Assembly (NCBI GenBank): GCA_000508965.1
Contig: BAHV02000005.1
Coordinates: 1 to 15,583, forward strand
Direction: 5' to 3'
Origin: Dielma sp000508965
GTDB lineage: Bacteria > Bacillota_I > Bacilli_A > Erysipelotrichales > Erysipelotrichaceae
Length of the DNA: 15,583 nt
Shown here: positions 15,520-15,583 of the stretch, in pieces
Numbering within the stretch: position 1 is the first letter of the stretch
How the letters are laid out: each line of letters opens with the position of its first letter
The notes under the pieces: model-generated
The model's input: only the letters and a program-made list of their open reading frames with translations
Databases searched by the model: none
Told to the model about the DNA's origin: nothing
Position numbers and translations under genes: made by a program

Positions 15520-15583
15520 GAATTATGCAAACGAATACCAACAAACATGATAAACAGGCATATAAAAGAAACCTTTAGAAAGC

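Noticed and set aside
15410..15544. N-terminal extension of the Fic protein from a TTG codon
   Set aside because: The extension is Tyr/Ile-rich, unlike Fic proteins, and a near-consensus promoter lies within it.
1..15583. CRISPR array, tRNA, rRNA or prophage genes
   Set aside because: I saw no regularly spaced direct repeats, cloverleaf-like sequence, rRNA sequence or phage-like proteins on either strand.

Overview
The window is AT-rich bacterial DNA with strong Shine-Dalgarno sequences, short sigmaA-type promoters and intrinsic terminators. This fits a low-GC Bacillota (Firmicutes). The two secreted proteins with aromatic/glycine-rich cell-wall-binding repeats and the Wzx/Wzy-type polysaccharide genes suggest a host-associated gut or oral commensal, possibly of the Erysipelotrichia. 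That lineage is a guess from general appearance; no rRNA or other marker gene is present.

Left part (114-9686, minus strand): one compact polysaccharide operon of eight genes, transcribed right to left from a promoter near 9657-9685 to a strong terminator at 114-150. In transcription order it encodes an O-antigen ligase/polymerase-family membrane protein, a small PglC-type phosphoglycosyl transferase, an atypical SDR, a GT4 glycosyltransferase, a GT2 glycosyltransferase, a membrane-bound CapD/PglF-type UDP-HexNAc 4,6-dehydratase, a Wzx-type flippase and a second GT4. Genes overlap by 4 nt or are separated by a few bases. Together they can make a nucleotide sugar, load the first sugar on undecaprenyl phosphate, add about three more, flip the unit and polymerise it: a capsule or wall polysaccharide made by the Wzx/Wzy route. 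No chain-length regulator or tyrosine kinase/phosphatase genes are in the window.

Middle-right part (9839-14084): two large genes for secreted surface proteins (649 and 653 aa) face each other, with back-to-back terminators between their 3' ends. Their starts lie in a 159-bp inverted repeat (9887-10045 and 13926-14084; 157/159 identical by eye) that carries the 5' leader, ribosome binding site and first half of the signal peptide. The rest of the genes has diverged strongly. A good promoter lies just outside the left repeat and no comparable one is visible outside the right repeat. This layout resembles the slpA/slpB S-layer switch of Lactobacillus acidophilus, and I propose that the ~4-kb segment inverts to choose which protein is expressed. 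Both window edges end in the first six bases of the same repeat, hinting at more copies outside.

Right end (14244-15583): a Fic-domain (AMPylase-type) protein with an N-terminal inhibitory motif and a C-terminal winged helix, on the minus strand, with its own very good promoter and terminator.
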